Assembly (NCBI GenBank): GCA_030141605.1
Contig: JAQGDQ010000151.1
Span: 126,001 to 186,000, forward strand
Direction of reading: 5' to 3'
Length of the DNA: 60,000 nt
Source of the DNA: Tubiluchus corallicola
Taxonomy: Eukaryota; Priapulida; Priapulimorpha; Priapulimorphida; Tubiluchidae
Part shown: one piece after another, positions 1 through 11,600 of the stretch
How positions within the stretch are numbered: the stretch's first letter is position 1
How the letters are laid out: the number at the start of each line of letters is the position of its first letter
Made by a program: the position numbers and the translations under genes
Notes under the pieces: model-generated
Database searches by the model: none
Told to the model about the DNA's origin: nothing
What the model saw: only the letters and a program-made list of their open reading frames with translations

Positions 1-1476
1 AAATGTGTAATTTGCACTAGTTAGTAAAAATGAGCAAAAAATTCTATAATTATATTAATTGTGACCTAAATTTTGTCTACATCTGTGTGCCATGGATGAC
101 AGCAAAGGACTAAATTTTCAAAGAGATTCACTGCTTGTCAATTCAAATGGAAGCAGATATATATTGAAAAGTAAAGGAAGATTTAAAACATTTTAAAAAC
201 CTTAATAAGCAGAAATAACACGAACTTCTGAATGAAGAAAATAGCAAAAACACACAGAGTGGCATAAACATTGAAACGCATGTTTTTGAATTGTATAATG
301 ACGAATGACAGCTTGTTTAAATGACGTCAGTGATGTCATCTGAACTACATCAATATAGGTAATTCATTCCAGCGGCAACACAACCTATTACGGAATGTGG
401 CCACTGGCAGTTGGTTCTGTTTCTATTCAAAAACACTCAACTATGCATACAGATTAATCGTGAATACTACCGCTGTGGCACTCGAGATTAATATGTTTGA
501 GAGTTGCAGCCAATGACTGCATGGTTTTGATTTTTGAGGCACATGTAACGCCTTGCAACTTTCGTTTTCGTTTCTCTTTCTTTTCCTGTTTTTATTCTTT
601 CTTTTACTCGATGATGGCTTACACCAGTAAACTTAAACATCGTGTTTTTTTTCAATTCTTTATTTTGGGATTCTTCTTTCATTGTTGAAATTCCTGTTAA
701 CAATTCTTTGTGTTATCAAATTGACTTTTATTTGACCATAGTACTTATAGATTGGAACATTTTATTATGTAGATTTTCACATTTCCAAACAAATTATTGC
801 TGCATGCCGGATCAAAAAATAATATTCAAATACTTTGTTACCCACCCTCATACATTTTGGCATAAACGACTACATGCATTGCTTTTTAGTGTTAAAACAA
901 CCTGCCCCATTCTGTCATTAAAATAAATTGATTTGATTTGATTTGGTCACTACTAGTTTTACTAGTTGATTAAAGACCACTATGGGTAAGATGACTCATC
1001 TTGGATGAGATTCCCCTAATTCGGTCTTCAAAATGTGCAAGACTAAACTGCATCTCTATTTCTCTCCACAGTATGCTTTCACTTTCGCTGAACCTTATTT
1101 AAAATATTCTAGGCTTTTTCATTTTAAACGTCACTAAAAACTGCTCAAGGTTTAGAAATTTGTTAATTGGCTGTCACTATGTTCATGGAGTTGGATATGA
1201 ATTATATTGCAAAAATCAGTATGCGCTCTATCTATGCTGATAGAAGCAGTATTGATGTTCAATGCATTTTAATAGAAATGATTACCAGGCAAATGAGCAA
1301 CATGATTAAATTAGCATATTCTTTCTTACCTTGAACTACTGCAGGTCAAATGCTTTACCACTGCTTCATTGCTTATACTTAGTGCATGATTTATGAGACT
1401 GTTAAGTGAATTATGACATTAGCAGGAATAATATTCGGATTATTATAAACCCAAAAAAATTCGCTTTTTGAAAAAG
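1..1476. other. no gene recognised; AT-rich intergenic or intronic DNA
   Basis: I see no exon or element ORF here. The only structured part is a short tandem run of a TTGATT-like word around 918-947, which resembles the 3' tail of a LINE or SINE. Short open frames near 497-926 lack any family resemblance. If the polycystin gene continues upstream, this stretch lies within its intron. Confidence 0.4.
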
Positions 1477-2016
1477 CTAGTAGGTGTGATGTTCAATTTC
1501 CAAGTGAGTTAGGAACCCCGGTGGTTTAGGGACCCCTGTCAGCCCACCCCTTTGGGGAAAATTGAATATTCCAATCCCCCTAGGTTGGTGGTGTGTATTT
1601 CCACGTTTGTTTATTTGTTTGTTTACTTTTTGTCCATGGAAAAAATTTGCTATCGGAGGGATGAAATTGGCGATCTGCGAACTGTTAGGCGGGTTCCCTT
1701 TGCCTGTTCTGGCTGAGCCAGCTGGGCTTGCTGGCACTATGAGTACTAAATGTGGCGCACCATTGTTTAAAAGCTTTCTGAAGCATGTTCGAAATTATTT
1801 CTAATTGCTTTAGTAAATTACCTCTAATTGCATTAATGATTTTCTTTTCCAGCCGATGAAAAAACTTGCATGCGGGATTTGTGGGTGCGCATCGCCGCTA
1901 ACATGTCGAGAAGAGTTTGCAACGGTTTTCCAAAAATGAGAAAACAACAAAGATTATTGTCGAAGGCAATTTGACGTTAAATTTAATCGATTTAATGAAT
2001 TGTTTTAAAGGATTCT
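1477..2016 (+). repeat. left arm of an imperfect inverted repeat (decayed copy)
   Basis: This block matches the reverse complement of 3061-3673 along most of its length, with many substitutions and small gaps. The shared parts include the stretch with a CCTAGGGGGATTGG-like core, a short A/T linker with ACAAACAAATAAA, a pyrimidine-rich acceptor-like stretch ending TTTTCCAG (about 1848-1855), and a 3'-UTR-like tail near 1975-2016. The segment equivalent to the exon in the right arm is frameshifted here, and the poly(A) hexamer is changed to AATGAA. This arm is therefore the decayed partner. Confidence 0.7.
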
Positions 2017-2689
2017 ACCCTCTCCGGCTTCGCGGAATGACAAATGGGTAGATCTTTGTCACAATTATCAGTGCACGCAAGACGGAGAGAGAGAATTACT
2101 CGCGGCAACCACCAACATTATTACGGCTCCGTAATAGAGAATTATCTATGACCAACACCATGTCGGCTCTGTAACAGAGAATTATCCATGTCCATCACCA
2201 CCGTAGTATCAGAGAATTATCCACAACGCAAAGAGTTCTAATAATGGCAGTTTGCCGAACCATTGCTTATTAATTACAAAATGATAATTTTATTAATAAA
2301 GAAATTAATCTTGCTTATTTTATAATGCAAAATTACTATTAATGTAACGGTTTACATCAGATAATGCCAAACTCCAAAAATCGTATTGCCACAAATGTTT
2401 TTTATTGATGGATTACAAAAAAATCTACACATTTTTTTACAAATACATGCATTTTAGTAAGTACAAAAACTGCTAAAACTAAATTAATGTTACTAACATC
2501 AAGCAAGCAAGCAAACATAATCATAATCATAATCTTTTTAATTTATCTTGCAATACACAGTAATTTTCTCCCTCCATCTTGCGCACACTGACAATTGCGT
2601 AAAAGATCTTCCACATTGTCGCAAGCCGTTCGACGAAACTGTCAAAGATAGCAGCAGACGAGCCTTTAAGACAAAAGGCGAAATTACAG

Positions 2690-3029
2690 AAACATTTTGG
2701 GTATTAGATGGCCAAAGAAAATTTCAAACAAAGATCTATATGAAAAAGTAAAAGAACCTTGGACAAGAAAAATAAAAAGACACCATTTAAGATGGCTTGG
2801 GCATATGCTTAGACTACCTGATGATATTCCAGTGAAGGTAGCTCTTCAACAAGCCATAGAACCAGCTAAAAAACCTGCAGGAGGACAAATGTTAACATAT
2901 TTAGATTTTGCACAGAAAGATTTAAACACTTCAGCATTGATCCTTAGAAATAAATGTACTTGGGGGATTGTGGCGAGCAGGGAGTCCTGGCATAGGGAGG
3001 TGAGCAGAATCATGTCACTGGACGTGTGA
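2690..3029 (+). mobile_element. LINE reverse transcriptase C-terminal fragment
   Basis: An open segment encodes the region after the RT palm of Jockey/CR1/RTE-type LINEs. It has the usual order: a WPKKISN-like start, an arginine/histidine-rich RWLGHMLRLPDD motif, an AL.QAIEPA.KP stretch and a W-H-R-E-V end. A GAT trinucleotide run follows the stop at 3037-3052, which is typical of LINE 3' tails. The rest of the element is absent, so this is a 5'-truncated insertion. It sits between the two inverted arms (1477-2016 and 3061-3673). Confidence 0.75.
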
Positions 3030-3077
3030 TTCATTGGATGATGATGATGATGGCAAAGATAGGATCATTTAAAATAA

Positions 3078-3083
3078 TTTATT
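3078..3083 (-). promoter_or_regulatory. AATAAA poly(A) signal candidate
   Basis: AATAAA on the minus strand lies about 70 nt after the stop of the candidate exon at 3152-3253. The matching hexamer in the inverted copy is AATGAA. Confidence 0.35.
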
Positions 3084-3151
3084 AGATCGATTAAATTTAA
3101 TGTCAAATCGGCCCTTGCATTAATTAATTATTTGACAATAATATTTGCAGT

Positions 3152-3253
3152 TCATTTCTCGTTTTTGGAAAATCGTTGCAGCTCTTTAAACATGTTGACA
3201 GCGATGCAGATCGCAGTAATTCCTGCCCACATGCCCCGAGTGAACATTGTCGC
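3152..3253 (-). CDS. candidate terminal exon of a small unknown single-pass membrane protein
   Basis: On the minus strand a pyrimidine-rich tract ending TTTTCCAG (AG at 3254-3255) is followed by 34 codons in phase 0, ending in TGA at 3152-3154. The encoded tail has a short hydrophobic helix (GMWAGITAICIAVNMF) followed by a charged end (KELQRFSKNEK). The topology resembles small mitochondrial or ER membrane proteins, but I do not recognise the family. A poly(A) hexamer follows about 70 nt downstream at 3078-3083. No other exon of this gene was found upstream on the minus strand, so it could also be a pseudogene fragment carried by the repeat. The copy in the other arm is broken. Confidence 0.4.
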   Translation of the reverse strand, partial: ATMFTRGMWAGITAICIAVNMFKELQRFSKNEK

Positions 3254-3424
3254 CTGGAAAAGAAAATCATTAAAGCAATATTAGATTATTCGTAAAAAAA
3301 TCATTGTAGCAATTGGAGGTAACCGGTTAAAGCAATTAAAGATAATTTCAAACATGCTTCGTAAAACTTTTAAACAATGGCGTGCGCACAACTCATAGTA
3401 CTAGTAAGCCCGGCCAGATGAGCA

Positions 3425-3495
3425 CCGCCTCTGTGGCACAACAGGTGAAGTGCCCAACTAACAGTCAGTGAATCGCCGATTCGATCCCACCGAGA
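3425..3495 (+). repeat. tRNA-derived SINE head (pol III A and B boxes)
   Basis: An A-box-like TGGCACAACAGG at about 3434-3445 and a B-box-like GATTCGATCCC at 3478-3488 are spaced as in a tRNA gene. A real cloverleaf cannot be closed, so this is a SINE head rather than a tRNA. It lies inside the right arm, and the inverted copy at 1477-2016 shows the same region without recognisable boxes. Confidence 0.5.
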
Positions 3496-3765
3496 GAGAA
3501 TTTTTTCCGCTGATGAAAAGTAAAGAAACAAACAAATAAATAAACGTGGAACTACACACAACCAACCTAGGGGGATTGGAAAATTCTATTCTTCCCAAAA
3601 AGGATGGGCTGACAGTGGTCCCTAAACCCCGGGGGTCCCTAACTCACGTAGAAACCGAACATCACACTTACTGTTGCAGATTCAAATCCGTTGTGCATTC
3701 CAACTTTTTAACTTTCATGTCCTTTATTTTTGGTTAATAATGGGGAAATACCTATGTATAGTATA

Positions 3766-4080
3766 ACAATGTATAGTCAACACTCGTCATCAAGGCCAAG
3801 ATCACACTGAACAATGTATAATCAATACTCATAATCAATGCAAAGATCACACTGAACAATGTATAGTCAACACTCATACTCAATGCAAAGATCACACTGA
3901 AATATGTATAGTCAACATTCATAATCAATGCAAAGATCACACTGAACAATGTATAGTCAACACTCATAATCAATGCAAGAGCACACTGAACAATGTGTAG
4001 TCAACATTCATAATCAAAGCAAAGATCACACTGAACAATGTATAGTCAACAATCGTCATCAATGCAAAGATCACACTGAG
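3766..4080. repeat. 45-bp tandem repeat, about 7 copies
   Basis: The unit begins AACAATGTATAGTCAACA and ends GATCACACTG, with single-base differences between copies. Because 45 is a multiple of three, the minus strand stays open through five of the copies (15-residue repeat containing SVDYTLFSVIFAL). This is a by-product and not evidence of a gene. Confidence 0.9.
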
Positions 4081-4089
4081 TAAGAATAG

Positions 4090-4230
4090 TGATAAAAAAT
4101 AGTTTGGATAAAGATGGTCATGGGAGTGGGTTTTACGTATTATGTTTTTAGTTTTTTGAGAGGTGATTATGTTTTAATTTTTGCAGGATTGTAATTAATA
4201 ATTATAAAATAGTTTGTGTTAATTTTTTAT
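4090..4230. repeat. direct repeat copy A (pair with 4697-4830)
   Basis: Shared words in the same order are AAAAAATAGTTTGGA, GGTCATGGGAG, TTTAGTTTTTTGAGAGGTGA and GTAATTA.TAATTATAAA. The two copies are about 607 bp apart, and a second shared word (GTCAGCAAG) also recurs between them. Confidence 0.7.
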
Positions 4231-4696
4231 TTTATTATTTTATATTTATACATTATTAATAAGATTATCAGGATTATTAATACTCATACATTATTAGTAA
4301 AATAAATTCTTTCATAAGTTATTAGTGAAATTTTTTTGAAATTTTGATATTTTGAAAGCGTAAAGACAGAAAGAGTAGATGGCTGTAGGTTAGAGCATGT
4401 TAGTTGAATAATAATAAAGTAAGTCAGCAAGCCAGATTAGACAGGGATGTGTACCCAAATATATGTTTGTGAAAACCAATGTAAAAATTGGTCCTTGAAA
4501 TGCGATAATCAAAGAGATTACGCTAAGTACGAGCATATGTCTTAGGCTGTACTGAAGTATATATCGCTAAGCAGCGGCCGACCAGCTAAGTGGCACATGG
4601 CAATTGTTAGTATATGTAGTTTGTACTAGAGAGAAAAGAAATATATAAGAATGTGAAAAAGGAAAAAGTAAGGCAGGTCAGCAAGAACAGGACAGC

Positions 4697-4830
4697 ATTA
4701 AAAAATAGTTTGGAGAAAGAGGGTCATGGGAGCAGGTTCACACATCATAGCTTTAGTTTTTTGAGAGGTGATTTTATTTCATTTTTGTAAAAGTGTAATT
4801 AGTAATTATAAATGGTTGTGTTGTTGGAGA
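4697..4830. repeat. direct repeat copy B (pair with 4090-4230)
   Basis: Second copy of the repeat described at 4090-4230, in the same orientation. The pair could be short terminal repeats of a small non-autonomous element or a simple tandem duplication. Confidence 0.7.
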
Positions 4831-5571
4831 GAATTTTTTATACTTATATTTATAATATTTTGCAAGGAGCATGTTATGAAGGAGTCAGGAATACAAAACA
4901 CGAATACAAATACAGGTTTTTTGGAGTCCTCAGGAGGAGACTTGAGAGACGAATTTCGGCTGCTAATATATATACTATATTATGATAATAAAGATAGACT
5001 GGTGAAATGACACACTAAAGAAAAAATAGACTGGCAAAAAGATAAACTAGCAAAACGATGCACTGGTGAATTGTGATGTTGCAATCACTTAAAACCTTGA
5101 AACATCTAAGAGTCTCGCACAAAGGCTGATACAGTATAGTGGCACTATGCCATTTTTCATATTCTTGTTCATATTGTTATTGCCAATTGTATTTTCTCTT
5201 TATTTTGTAATGTGTTGTAAGCGTTTCAAAGACACTGCAACAAATATTGGTTAAATCACATTGTGTTAAAAAAAGACCTTTTGCTGTACAAAAGACAAAA
5301 CTTTAAATAAATAAACTGACCCATGGTTTTGACACAATGAATACATGAATAATAAATACAAGTTCATGAATACCCAATTAAAACCTGTCCTCCTTTTTGG
5401 TGCTCAAACATGATTATCTAGCTCCTTGCAGTTCTTGCGTGATGAATCTCTTGCACTTTGATTTTGCCGTAAGTGACTAGTTTAGTAATACTACAGTTAT
5501 GAAGCCCATACTAAAACCTAGGAAAATGTGACAGTATTTTCAGGTGTAAAATTGAATGATTATTTGTTTAG
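4831..5571. other. no gene recognised upstream of the first polycystin exon
   Basis: AT-rich DNA without a coding signature. It ends in a pyrimidine-rich stretch and the AG acceptor of polycystin exon 1 (5570-5571). No promoter or start codon for the polycystin gene is visible, so an upstream exon outside the window is expected. Confidence 0.5.
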
Positions 5572-5664
5572 CTGGACCGTCGAAGTTTGGACTTGCTGTG
5601 TATGTAGCTGATGTGTCAAATTCTCCACCGGAGAAGAAGAACTGTACTCTCAATCCTCCTCAAG
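5572..5664 (+). CDS. polycystin exon 1 (REJ module)
   Basis: Acceptor TTTAG, two split bases, 30 codons, then phase 1 and donor GTAACA. It encodes [15 protein letters not shown] and a Cys-containing tail, a beta-strand pattern of the REJ domain. An incoming phase-1 intron implies at least one more upstream exon. Confidence 0.8.
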
Positions 5665-8600
5665 GTAACAAAAAGCGCTTAATTAATATTAAATATCTGT
5701 TACATTTGCTAAGTTTTTAAAAATTGTGAAAAGATGATTTTAGTGGAATATTTGGGTGTAAGTAATTAAGTTATAGTTAGATTTAAAAATAAACTCAGAT
5801 TTTGGCAATAAATAACAGAAGTAGAAAGGCATTTTGGAGATTTTAGCTGTGCACTGCAATACTTATCTTGTTACAAAGAGAAGGACGTTTTGGAGATACA
5901 CTGTAATATTCCTCTAGTTGCATTTTTTACGAAAATATTTTGTTAGTGTGAATATGCATAACTGACTTATAAGGTTTCTGTTGTCTTTTGTTTGGCATAC
6001 TGTGAAACTGGTAATTTCACGCTGAGTATAAAAGTTGATACAACATTGATACAAATGAACTGAAAATAAAATAAATCGAGTTTTTAAATTCCAATGTAAG
6101 GTTAACAATTTTTTTTTATTTTCAATGCGAGCCTCACCCGGGAATGTTGAATTATTTGGGCTGAAAATTAGTCTTGCTGAATTCTCTTGCAATTTTAATT
6201 GACAATACAACAATTAACAATATGAATCTAAAACCAGGCCGGTTTCTCTCCCCGACTAATGAAAAATTGAGCATTTTCGTCACAGTATAACATACACTGG
6301 CAAAACATAGTTGCAGCTTAAGTGCTCTATTGTCCCAAAAAAGCGGCGAGCCATTTTACAGGCGCGTGAAAAGTCATGCTGATTGAGATATCAGCAGAGC
6401 TTGACTGATAATGATTGACATTAATTAATTGGTGTGCAGACATTTCGGCACAAGACATTTGGACACAAAAACATTCAGACACATAGGACATTTGGACACA
6501 AAGACATTGAGACACATTACTTAAGCTGTTTACAAAAGGAGTTTTGAACACTTGGTATTTTTGGCATTGGATATTTAGGTAGGTTGGTAACCTGAATTCA
6601 GTAACTGTTCAGTCACAAAAAGTAGCATTTGGATTCAATCGGGAGATCATACCGTTTATCAACATTGGTTATTTAGTTAGGTACTGTCCTGGAGATAAGT
6701 GAATTTAAATCTTTATTTGTAAAATCAAGGGCTTTCTAATGTCTAATAAACGATTATATAATTCACTTTGAAATATTCGTTTTCTCGCTTTCTCGAATGC
6801 AATCTTTCCTCAACAATAACTGCAATTTCTAGGTTTAAAGTAGCCGTAAATATTAGGGTGCATAGTATGCAGACATCCAGATGCAGTGATGGCAGTTGTG
6901 GTGATTACGGCAATTACGGCAATTACGGCAGGTGTGATTGCCACAGTGCGGCGACTACGACGACCACAGCGAAATTGCTGTAACTTTTTACACTGCACTA
7001 GTAGGGGTAATGCATGAAGACTGCGTGATTTAGGGATCCCCGGGGTTTATCCCGACCCCCCTCATTTTTTAAATAATGAGGGACCTATCCATTCCTATCC
7101 TTAACCCTAGCACCTTCTAAATAATGTCCAAGCATAACCCTAACTCGTTAAATTATGAGTTAACCGCCGGATCGACGAGTGTCGACGTGAAGTTATCGGA
7201 ATTGGTTAAACATAAAATTATGAAATTATTTTATTGGTAGTATTGGCAGTATTGGAAATTATACACGGTTGAAGTCTACTACAGAATACGATTGAATGAT
7301 GTCTACCACAGGATACAATACACATCTTCCTGATGAATTAATTATTAGTGAGATTGGTAACTTAGACGTCAGCAAAGAAATTAAGCAGATGCTTCAGACT
7401 CCTGAAATTTTACAAGCATTTTCAACGGTTGTGAGTTCATTGGTTCCCAAAATTACTATGAAGCAGATCAAGGAGGAGATGGTAGAAATGCGTGAAGAGA
7501 TTAAACACCTTCGTCAAAAGACTAATAACTTGCAACAGTACAGCAGAAGGTGCAGTGTTGGATTTTTTGAGAAGCCTTAAAGAGAAGATGAAAACGTCAC
7601 TGAAATGGTGATAAACTTTTGCAATGAAGTGCTTAAATTAGATCATATAAACGTGAAATCTATTGAGAGGTTCCATCACGCTGGGAAAGCAAGAGATGGT
7701 AGGCACAGAGCGATATTATGCAAATTCATTTGTTATGATTATAAACGGGACGTGATTCTTGCAGTTAGAAATATTATCAAGGAATGCCGTAGAGAACCAT
7801 TGCCTCGTCTAAAAGTATACGAGGACTTAACCGGATCAAACATGGAAGTGGTTCGAGAAGCCCTAAAGTTACGCAACAAAAAGAAAGTCCGTAGTGTATG
7901 GACGGCCGACGGAAAAATAATGATTAAGAACAATAGCAATAGAATCGTCCCTATAACTAATTTGTCCGAGCTACGTGAAGTATTTAGAGACGATGCGATT
8001 GAATCAAGTATTGTAGAGCAACGCTGCCACGGAGTTTACTGGGTGTACTGGATTTCTGCCAGTGAATCAGCAGAGTGTACTACACCAAGAAAAAGTGCTG
8101 GGTCATCAACGTCAATTTCCGAAGCCTGATATGTCCACCAGGTCTCTTCACAAATTAACTTATTATGGAATCCGAGGCATTGCCAATACTTGTTTTGTCA
8201 GTTATTTAACCAGTCGTACTCAACAAGTAAGAAGTAATAACTGTTTACCGGGTGTCCAAACTATGAAATGTGGCATTCCCCAGGGTTCCATATTGGGACC
8301 TCTGTTATTTTTGCTTTAAATAAATGATCTAAGTAATTTATTACCTAACTCGAATCTATTTCAGTTTACTGATGATGCAACTCTATTTTTTAATCTCTCT
8401 TCTTATTCAATAGAACAGATAAATGAGATGCTACCTGTAATTGCAGATTGGTTCGGATCTAACAAATTATCTCTTAAACCCAACAAAACAAAATGCATGA
8501 TTTTTCATAACAAAAACAAAAAAACTTCTAAATGATATAAATATATACATTGATGGATCTTTGATTGAGCGTGTAAATACTTAGGAATAGTCCTGCACGA

Positions 8601-11600
8601 AAATTTAGGCTGGAAGCCTCAGATAAACACGATAGGTCAAAAAATTGCAAAACAACATTAATTGGGTTAATTGGGTCAAAACACGTCATTCCCATAGTAG
8701 TATGAGTCCATTAAGCGGCGCCTACTGTATGTGTTTTTCTTCATTTTCCTCCTGCTCTACATCTTGTTCTTCTTCTCCTTTTATACTAGTTTGTTTGCCA
8801 TTTTCCTCTTTTGTTTTTATCGTTTCTTTGAAATTTCAGTAATTTAATATCAAGCTCTTGGTTCAGCTTCTTTAGTGTTTCACATTAGTTGTTCAAGTTA
8901 TTTGCTATCTGCCTTTCTTCAACTAGTTTCTCTGTATTTTTTCGATTTTTTTTAAAAACGATTACTTCTTTTAGTTTCTTAATTTCTTTTGCTTTCCTCA
9001 CATTTTTTCGCCAGCTCTATCTTTTCTTGCTGACTATTTGAACTGTTCCTGGCTTGTTTCCCTTGTTCCTTTATTTCTTCATTTAATGTACTGATATCAC
9101 AACAATTTTTTCGTTATATTGGAGCCTGTTCACCTCTTCTATCTCTTTTTTCTATGTCTTGTTGTTGCCTAATTATTTCTCTGTACTTTTCCTCTTCTTC
9201 AAGAAGTCAATAATTTTCTTCATCCCTACACTTCAGGATGCGGATCATGGTAACGTAATTTTTTATTTTAGTTATATCCTTCTGCATGCTATCACATTTG
9301 TCTGACAGAAACTGTGGCTTTTTTGTACTTCTTTGAGCTCATTCGACAATGTTTTGAAATGAGCATGCATATCATGTTTCATAGTCTTCATCATTGTCAT
9401 CAATCTACCTTCAGCAATAGCAATTTCATCATCATCCCCATCAGAGTAAAAGTCATCATCTTCCCTGTCGCCTCGATGACTGCAGTTATCTCTGTCTTCC
9501 ACCATGGTAGAAGCAACTACTAAATAGTAAATACGCACTGTTACACGCTACAATAATATTAGCAACCAGACGAATGCGTGCATAATAAAGTAGTATTTAT
9601 TAAACTAATTAGGAACTTAAACAAAGAAGATCAGAGCAGCATGACAATCTAGAATGCAGAACACTGGGCGCTATTACACTTTCGCACCGCCTAGTTTTTT
9701 CTAGGTTATTACTCGTTTCTAGGCTCGTAGGTGATTATTCTATTATTCTCACGTCATCAGTGAATGTTTCCGCTAATCTAATTGTAATTTAATCATATAT
9801 TTACGTATAATTACCAATAATTACGCTGTATTCACAGTTCTACACCTATACAGTTCGTATTGCCATCTTGTCACGTGACGAATTTCGTACTAGTTTATGC
9901 ATTATGAGGGCCTAGCTTAAAAGACGCGTGACACACTTTTATCTTAGCCGCATTTACGAAATAAAGAAAGAACCTTTACTTTTATATTGTAATAATACTA
10001 CAGTAATAAATAAAATTAATGATAAATAACTGTAGTCGTCTAAAACCCCATGGCTGCAACCCTAATAATCATAAATTATGCGAAAAAAACGAAAAATACA
10101 TGTTAAGGGCCATACAGTCACTGCGCGAGAGCGATTGCGCATCAGTGGTGTAAACACAGCTATTCACGTGGAGCTTTTTGCGTAATGGTGACGGTAAGTA
10201 ATGTATGATTTTAATCTGGAATTATAAGGCCTGAAAACCAATAATATTATGGGAATATGGTGTATATTACGCCTGTTGGTATGCTTTCTGGCCTGCAGGC
10301 GTGAAAACAACCAATAGGCCAGAAAAAACTAGGCGGTGCGAAAGTGTAGTAGCGCCGAACACTGCTAAGCAATCACCACGATCTTTGATCTACACAAACC
10401 ATATCTATGGTATTGTTACACGCACTTGGCGAACAGCTATCAGCATGAGATCTGTAACTATCTTGCTTAGATGCAGCAGAATTTTTCTTGTTGCTTCTTC
10501 TGGCTTTCTTCTTAGTGCCAGGCATTATGTTACTTCGGAAAACCAGAATACTTTCACAGTACGGTAAAGTTTGGTCTAGCACTGTATTAAGTCAGCATGG
10601 ATACTAACCTGGTCCGACACTTGCATTCCAAGAAGCTTATATTCACTTATTGACGAAGTTTTAATCTATTACTTTTTATTCTTTAGCGTTTACTTTGTGT
10701 TAAATAAATAGTGTATTCACTTCGTTTACATAATTTATTTGTTTCCCAAAAATTTGTAAAAACCACCATATTGCGACAACAGCGCCCCCTACTAAAAGGG
10801 ACTAATGTAACTCGGGCATGCAATGTAAGGGTCATTTATGGAATGGAACAATCAACTTTATTCCATTTCCGTAGTCTAACAAACAGAAGAATATAGTAAC
10901 TTAATAAATCTTGCAGACGAGCCCGTGATCAAGTAACATAGAAAAATACATCGCAGGCTTGATGTTCGTATGTTTAAAGGCAAGAGAGACAATATTTTTG
11001 TTGCTCATTTATTGCAAAGCAAGGCTAACTGGCTTAGTTTTTTATTATATTTATGTCTCTGTATTTTGTAGTGCTTTGAAACTTCGTCTCTACATTCTGT
11101 TTAAATTTCGTTTTTTGGCTACTTGAAATGTTAATTTCGTGTTAAGATAGCTGTTGCTTTGCAAATTTGTTTTTATGAAAAAGAGAAATCAGTTTATCTG
11201 TTGATTAGACATGAGTTGTGACTGGGATGTTGTTTATTTATTAGTTGTGACTGTCATGTTGTTTAGTTTCGTTTAGTTTGGCTTAGGTAGTTGTTGTCCT
11301 GGGTGAGCTGTTGTCCCTAATGCTCCTGAGCGTGTTTACGTTACAGCAGGAGTGGAGCGATAGACCAGTACGTTTCACGTCCATTATTCAATTGTGAATG
11401 ATCACGGCATATAATTGGCTACAGAAGTTAAGCAATGCCGTGCCAGGCAACTGATTTGCTGGTAGACTACTTAATAATCTTACTGTTAGGCGGTTATTTT
11501 TACTATGATTCCGAATTATTTTGTTTCTCTCTTAGCATTTAGCAAAGATGTACCATGCATCCAAATGTAACTGTGACATATCTGCCAGTTTAATATTTCA

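Larger units (their letters stand above)
3061..3673 (-). repeat. right arm of an imperfect inverted repeat (better preserved copy)
   Basis: This is the partner of 1477-2016 in opposite orientation. Read on the minus strand it runs as follows: a unique repeat segment, a tRNA-like SINE head (which itself reads on the + strand), an intron-like stretch, a splice acceptor, a 34-codon open exon with stop, and a short AT-rich tail with AATAAA. The two arms and the roughly 1-kb core with a LINE tail form a 2.2-kb unit. An inverted segmental duplication, or two independent insertions of one larger repeat, would both fit. Confidence 0.7.

Noticed and set aside
3752-3973. Minus-strand 73-residue repeat protein
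   Set aside because: It comes from the 45-bp tandem repeat staying in frame because 45 is divisible by three; no start context or homology.
6768-6998. Short frames on both strands over a GGCAATTAC-type repeat
   Set aside because: Low-complexity triplet-like sequence gives open frames on both strands; no protein features.
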